Of a stretch of DNA of 64,000 bases, positions 59,601 through 64,000 are shown one piece after another (the first letter of the stretch is position 1; every line of letters starts with the position of its first letter). The stretch spans positions 2,046,001 through 2,110,000 of the forward strand of contig NC_092679.1 of assembly GCF_964355755.1 (NCBI RefSeq), given 5' to 3'. The notes under the pieces were generated by a model. That model was not told where the DNA came from. It ran no database searches and saw only the letters and a list, made by a program, of their open reading frames with translations. This DNA is from Antedon mediterranea. Lineage: Eukaryota > Echinodermata > Crinoidea > Comatulida > Antedonidae. The translations under genes and the position numbers were made by a program.

Positions 59601-60715
59601 GTAGACGCTATTATGTCGGCCATAAACAATTTGACGGTAATCGCAGCAACTTTTGAAGATAAAACACAAAATATGGACACATCGGAGTGAGTTTTCCTGT
59701 ATCAATATAAAAAAACGCAAGATTTGTTTCATAACAAACAAAACAATACATCTTCAATCTGCTTCATAATCCTATAAACATTTTTCACAAGTACGTAAAT
59801 GTCAAGGCAGTTTTATGACACCGATTCACGGAGTTTATTTTAAATAATTAAAATATGTTCATATTTATGCTTTTCAGTTTACTTGCTATCCGTAAAGTCA
59901 ATGACCAAATTATGTTGTTTGAGAGGTCGTTCATCGACCCACTTGGCTTGCCCGGACGCAAATTTATGAGGTAAAACTATTATTGTATGACTGTGTACGC
60001 CATTTGGAACAATAAATATTATCGTCGAAAAATTGTTGTTACAATTGTTTTCACTATTGTGAGGCATTTGATAAATAGGCAAACTGCCTTAAAATGTCTT
60101 GACATGTTTCGAGAAACTATTTTCACAATCGTTATTTTAATCATACATCATTTTTGTTTATATTAAACACTATTATTATTAAACTCTGTACTCTTTTGGT
60201 TTGATATTTTGTAATACAATGCTACAGCACAAATTATCATTTATCAAATTATCATTTATGGTGAACAATATTAACGGCAGTGGGAAATCCAGAAACACAT
60301 AATTTATTTTATTTCAAAACCCAACCATCAACAACAAGAAATTCGACGCTAGTATTAAACAAGAGGGTTAACCAGTGAGGTAAAGCCTTCGGCTTTGGTT
60401 TTATCAAATCATGATGACCACGCACACTTCAATATTACCTTTTTCAGGGTGGCATATCCGCCATAGGATCGTAACAGGTTAAATTAAACTACATGTATTT
60501 CTATAATATTGTTCTTTTTATTTCATAGACATGTCGTATTCTCGCCTGCGTTACACGGTGGCACGCCTTTCCCGGGGATTCGTGACAGCATGTACCGCAT
60601 TGATTTTGACCCCAACAAGGAACAGAGATGGGAAGGTGTCAAAGAGCACATGGCCACTGTGGCATTCATGATCCAATCTGCAGCAAGCACACTCAAAGAT
60701 GTCACAGAATTTTAG
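53691..60715 (+). CDS. glutamate carboxypeptidase II-like metallopeptidase (M28B), 17 exons, 753 aa
   Basis: Tandem paralogue of the preceding gene, with a similar predicted type II membrane topology (helix about 25-46). Coding exons: 53691-53950, 54189-54345, 55234-55362, 55506-55634, 55869-56058, 56151-56241, 56472-56561, 57167-57252, 57345-57467, 57847-57929, 58050-58181, 58480-58565, 58657-58747, 59099-59351, 59605-59686, 59878-59970, 60529-60715. Exons 2-16 have exactly the same lengths as in the 755-aa gene. Zinc ligands and base are complete: H386, D396, E434, E435, D463, H560. Differences near the site include EEPG in place of the EEYG/EEFG seen in relatives, STF for ETF after the last histidine, and loss of the segment holding human K699/Y700 ([12 protein letters not shown]). 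It is probably an active zinc peptidase with altered specificity. An entire MITE-A lies in the 3' UTR. Confidence 0.93.
54829..54948. mobile_element. MITE-B copy (internally shortened), intron 2 of the 753-aa gene
   Basis: Left AAAGCTTACTTTCACTATAG is diverged; right GATTGTGCCAAGCTTTA is closer to the consensus. The arms ACGTAACGCAAGCGA and TCGCTTGCGTTGCGTC pair. Confidence 0.7.
56915..57099. mobile_element. MITE-B copy, complete, intron 7 of the 753-aa gene
   Basis: Left TAAGCGTGGTTCCCACTAGC; right ATAGTGGGAACCAAGCTTTA. It is almost identical along its length to the copy nested in the SINE at 46343-46527, so both moved recently. Confidence 0.9.
57491..57639. mobile_element. MITE-B copy, intron 9 of the 753-aa gene
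   Basis: Left AAAGCTTGGTTCCCACTAGC; right TCTAGTGGGAACCACGTTTT. The interior is different from the other copies apart from short GCAAG words, so it may be a sub-family. It starts 23 bases past the exon 9 donor. Confidence 0.8.
59411..59497. repeat. CTGTCGGTCGACGG tandem repeat, intron 14 of the 753-aa gene
   Basis: Five or six units of about 15 bases (GGCTGTCGGTCGAC, GGCTATCGGTCGAC, GGTTATCGGTCGAT) run head to tail. The matching intron of the pseudo-peptidase gene has a repeat with the same CTGTCGGTCGA core at 33915-34105. Confidence 0.85.
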
Positions 60716-60724
60716 AAAATTCTT

Positions 60725-60855
60725 GAAAGCTCTGTCTACACTATCAATGTGTGATGTGCCCAAATATGGTAGTGATATGATATTATCATCATGTCCATAT
60801 ATAGGCACTTTACATTTTTCTGTCACATAAAGTTTGATAGTGTAGACAGAGCTTA
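60725..60855. mobile_element. MITE-A copy in the 3' UTR of the 753-aa gene
   Basis: It begins ten bases after the stop codon with GAAAGCTCTGTCTACACTAT and ends GATAGTGTAGACAGAGCTTA. The polyadenylation signal at 60874-60879 follows directly, so the element would be transcribed as part of the mRNA. Confidence 0.9.
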
Positions 60856-60873
60856 AGTATATGGTACAGATGG

Positions 60874-60879
60874 AATAAA
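60874..60879 (+). promoter_or_regulatory. candidate polyadenylation signal of the 753-aa gene
   Basis: AATAAA, 159 bases after the stop and about 20 bases after the MITE-A copy, giving a 3' UTR that consists mainly of the MITE. Confidence 0.55.
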
Positions 60880-60908
60880 AACAAACTACAAAAGAATGCT
60901 TCACTGTA

Positions 60909-60940
60909 TAAAGCTCTGTCTACACTGTCAAATTAAAAAA
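60909..60940. mobile_element. solo MITE-A terminus
   Basis: TAAAGCTCTGTCTACACTGT followed by CAAATTAAAAAAAG and then unrelated sequence: a left end with no partner. Confidence 0.6.
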
Positions 60941-61368
60941 AGATTTTGCGATTTACCCTTCTAATAATTTGTGCATGTTTAAGGCCTATTTTGGGAGATA
61001 CAATATTAACCTCAGACCAGCTCCTTTTCCGTATCTCAGCCGTCAAAACTGAAGAGACGTTTTAAAACAAAACTCTGGTGTTAGTTAATCACTTTTACAA
61101 TTATAATATTAAGATAGTAGAAATTTAGGAAATAAAATCAGATTTTTGTTGTACAGTATATTGTCTTGGAATTGTTTGTACAGCATGTAATACCACAAAG
61201 AGGTTATATAATTAACTATAGAGTGAACTAGACGAGAGCGAAGTCTCCACAAAATGGTTGTTGTTTATTATACAACCTCTTTGGGCATATCACCTTATCT
61301 TGTTGCAATGTCTATAAAACAGATATTTGAAATAGCAATTTTAGTGTTTTTAACTCACAACAATGTCA
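60941..61368. other. convergent spacer between the M28B cluster and the PPC gene
   Basis: The two genes point towards each other here. An inverted pair CAAAGAGGTTATATAAT / ATTATACAACCTCTTTG is present at 61196-61212 and 61268-61284. On the - strand AATAAA (TTTATT, 61264-61269) would serve the PPC gene, about 100 bases after its stop. No further gene is seen. Confidence 0.5.
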
Positions 61369-62673
61369 TTATGTATCTGTTGTAGATAAGTGTTCTCTGT
61401 TTCGTATGACAAGCTCCTTGTATCCAGAATTCGAGTCAAATTCTCTTGTAAATTTCAGGCTGTTGAGTTCACCAATCACGAGCTCTATAGTTGTATACGT
61501 CTCCATGACTTCCATCACGTGACCTCCAAATACCTATCATCAATTAAAACCAAATTAAACAAAGAGTTGATGATCTTTTGTTTATAAAATTACTATTCAA
61601 CTAGGACTATATAGGAAAAAGTTTTATTTCAATAGTGTCTTTGGCGTACCATAGAATTTTCATCTGATATAGAAGCATGAAGATGGAATCCATCTTGCGA
61701 AAGAGTTCCTGACAATGACACAATCTCATGAGGTTTGGAAAAGGTCTTCACCTGAAAAGGAAAAATAATGATAAAACACAAATCAAATAGTACCATATTA
61801 AAAGTATAAATATAAAAAAGAAATCAATTATTAGTTAATTGTTTTGTTGTTTTGTTTTGGGGATGAGGATGTGGAACTTGTTTTATTTGGCTAGTAGTCT
61901 AACCTCTATCTACTGTCAAACAAGTTTGACAAAAAAGTCTGATATGCCCATATATGGTAGTGATATGACGTCATCGTATCCATATATGGGCACATCACAT
62001 TTTTGTTGTCAGATAAAGTTTGATAGTGTAGACAGAACTTTATGATAAATAATGCCCTTTCATACTCACAGTCGTAGAATTAGCAGTGCGTAGCTTTGTG
62101 AATTTGGTACTTCCTACACAAGAAACTATAAAGGCGGCCTTCAGGTTATTTTCAGTTAAGAACAACTTGAGCCGTTTTATAATGTCCTCGCCTGGTACCA
62201 GTCTCAGGGCATAGCACGTAAGCTTAGGAATATTAAAGATGAACAAAATTAATTATTAGAACTTCACCACGAACTCAACTCTTGCAATAATGGTGTCACA
62301 CGTCACTATAATTTAAATCTAGGCCCACCTAGTCGATATAAAAATGTTAAAAATTGCATAGGCCTAGGCCTATATGCAATTAATGATTAAACATGTGATA
62401 CTATCTAGCAAATAACATGTACCGTATTATTTTTATACCATTAGAAGCACCCCCCACCCCACACCACACCCAGTCACTACTTTACTTACACTAAAGCAGG
62501 GAGATGTAAAATAATTATTTTACATCTCCCTGCACTAAGCTAGGCCTATCTTATTCTTAGTCAGGTATCTAATAATCTAGCCTAGGGGCGGCTAGACTGG
62601 CGCTAGTACTGGCCTGTAAAACGTGTTCTACAAAACAAAATTATTTTCCTTTACTTACAGCAGAAGAATTCAT
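61369..62673 (-). CDS. PPC/DUF296 domain protein, 4 exons, 144 aa
   Basis: Exons: 62673-62659 (five codons), 62222-62070, 61751-61650, 61533-61369; all junctions are GT-AG and in phase 0. The protein is almost entirely one PPC (plants and prokaryotes conserved, DUF296) domain. Family marks are the early RLVPGEDIIKRLKLFL, the strand AAFIVSCVGS, then EIVSLSGTLSQDGFHLHASI, and the conserved FGGHVM at 92-97 followed by YTTIELVIGEL and FTREFD. In plants the domain is fused to AT hooks in DNA-binding AHL proteins. Stand-alone forms are known in bacteria, archaea and some animals; there they trimerise, and their role is unclear. No AT hook, signal peptide or membrane segment is seen. The ATG at 62671-62673 is the only one in frame in the first exon. 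The five-codon first exon is the least certain part. Confidence 0.85.
61899..62041. mobile_element. MITE-A copy, intron 2 of the PPC gene
   Basis: Left CTATCTACTGTCAAACAAGT is diverged; right GTTTGATAGTGTAGACAGAAC. Its right border is 29 bases from exon 2. Confidence 0.85.
62496..62533. repeat. perfect 38-bp palindrome, intron 1 of the PPC gene
   Basis: GCAGGGAGATGTAAAATAA is followed immediately by its exact inverse complement, with no spacer. The same arms appear imperfectly at 47457-47491. Confidence 0.9.
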
Positions 62674-63672
62674 ATTTATGGTCTTGAAATATTTCAACTT
62701 TTGCCGCTGCTAAAATCAATGTTACGTAAGACGTTGTCAGTAGATCGGTAAAGTTGTGTTGAAATAGCCGTTTTGGAACCTCACAATGTTCTTTTTTCTA
62801 AAAGTATGGCGCGCGGAAGCCATTTTGCAATTTTGTATAATAAACACAAAATTTGCCAAAACAAAGAGTGTACATATAATATTAGAAATTTGATAATTGT
62901 ATATATTTTTCTTCAGTAGGTGTTAGTAGTTATAATAATCTACCAAGAAATTACTAATGTCAACATAATGTCTGGCTGATGACGTTATCTGCGCCCCATA
63001 GATAAATAAAAAAGAGAACATTTCAAAAGTTTGAAAACGGCTATCCATATATACCTCCAGCTTGGGGATGTCCCTTGTTTAATCACGTGCCTTACATGTA
63101 TCAGGTGATCAAAACGGGTACCATCAAAACAAATTCACTGTTGTTTTTTTTTGTGCGAGCGATCGGGACTTCCAAAAACAGCCACTCACTGAATGGTGGA
63201 AATCTCTGTGTTTGTGATTTGTTTACTTTAACTTAGGCGTATAGGTAAGGTCTTTGTTAGCCTAGGCCTAAGTCATTACTACGCTAGAATAGAAAGAATA
63301 AAAACGGGCTTAGCCACAAGGCCTACCTAGTCTACTACTACTACTAACTAGGCCTAGTAGTAGTACTGACTAGGCCTAGTACTGACTGTAGTCGTATATA
63401 GTACTTACTATACCCACACTGCCTGGGCCTACACACACAGTTTCAGTAAGCTGCACGTAGCCTGTAGGCTTGTTTATGTTATAGCAGTGTGGGTCACTGT
63501 TTTTTTACATTTATTCAAATTGTTTTGAATTTCTTTTGTGAAAACCTGGATTGGACTAAATAATAATTAAAATATATTTAAAAAATATATTAGAATACTG
63601 TTAGTGTTATTTATGACATTTTATTTACATGTTTTATAATAATTTAGATTGGTGTGCTGCGAATCTAAAATA
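62674..63672. other. divergent spacer between the PPC gene and the next + strand gene
   Basis: Both 5' ends should lie in this kilobase. There is a local excess of AGGCCTA/TAGTACT words (63250-63430). The peptide that could be read through 63660 joins the exon at 63673. No TATA box is convincing. Confidence 0.45.
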
Positions 63673-63787
63673 ATGGAAGTATTAAATGGTTTGCTCCTCC
63701 CCATCCTTCTTAGTTGTACTGTTTGTTATAGTTCTGATGTTCATCACATTCAATTGCAACCTGAACAAATACACTTATCTGCTACAG
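63673..63787 (+). CDS. first coding exon of a secreted protein, probably purple acid phosphatase (partial)
   Basis: ATG at 63673 opens 38 codons ending at a donor (CTACAG|GTGTGT). The first ~19 residues (MEVLNGLLLPILLSCTVCYS) are a hydrophobic signal peptide. After a short linker comes LQPEQIHLSAT, which resembles the start of the mature region of animal purple acid phosphatases (ACP7 type, where a PEQVHLSY motif precedes the fibronectin-like domain). Those enzymes are secreted or lysosomal Fe/metal phosphoesterases. The rest lies beyond the window, so the family call rests on this short motif and the signal peptide. Confidence 0.5.
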
Positions 63788-63795
63788 GTGTGTTT

Positions 63796-63921
63796 TAAGC
63801 TCTGTTTACACTATCAAAAAGAGTGTGATGTTCCCAAATATGGTAGTGAATATGTCCAAATATCAAGTCCATATATGGAAACATCACATTTTGTTGTCAC
63901 ATTAATTTGTAGACAGAGCTT
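63796..63921. mobile_element. MITE-A copy, intron 1 of the 63673 gene
   Basis: Left TAAGCTCTGTTTACACTATC; right ATTTGTAGACAGAGCTTC (inner arm lost). It begins nine bases past the splice donor. Confidence 0.85.
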
Positions 63922-64000
63922 CATTTATTTATCTATACACTCCTTGTTTTTAGAATTTATTTTTAAATAGAAACAAATAAATAAATATAGTTTTAAGCAC

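Overview
The window looks like a piece of an AT-rich, intron-rich animal nuclear genome, and most likely an invertebrate deuterostome (an echinoderm would fit). The reasons are GT-AG introns in every gene, animal gene families (CFAP61, glutamate carboxypeptidase II), tRNA-derived SINEs, LINE tails, many short inverted-repeat elements, and abundant AGGCCTA-type words. I assign no species. There are no bacterial operons, ribosome binding sites or CRISPR arrays.

Layout. 1-2.9 kb: the last exon of an unidentified + strand gene, then AT-rich sequence. 2.9-17.8 kb: a block of satellite DNA. Its core (about 3.8-15.4 kb) is a higher-order repeat of ~98-bp monomers carrying an inserted foldback element and a recurring segment with a short ORF. 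It is flanked on the right by an unrelated ~89-bp hairpin-bearing satellite. 18.4-31.6 kb: the cilia gene CFAP61 on the - strand, rebuilt here as 23 coding exons (1341 aa) plus a 5' non-coding exon with an RFX X-box-like site just upstream.

33.1-60.7 kb: three M28B/glutamate carboxypeptidase II-like genes, one on the - strand (823 aa) and two in tandem on the + strand (755 and 753 aa). All three have 17 coding exons with the same intron phase at every boundary, so they arose by local duplication. The two + strand genes keep every zinc ligand. The - strand gene has lost all five while keeping an open, in-frame structure, so it looks like a pseudo-peptidase of the kind represented by transferrin receptor. 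61.4-62.7 kb: a four-exon PPC (DUF296) domain protein on the - strand. 63.7 kb: the signal-peptide exon of a + strand gene, probably a purple acid phosphatase, running off the window.

The introns and spacers are full of small mobile elements: about 20 copies of one TIR family (called MITE-A here), five of a second (MITE-B), SINEs, LINE 3' ends and a 338-bp element with 52-bp inverted ends. Exon boundaries were placed by reading GT-AG sites and checking that reading frame and family similarity continue across each junction. No alignment, expression or database search was run.
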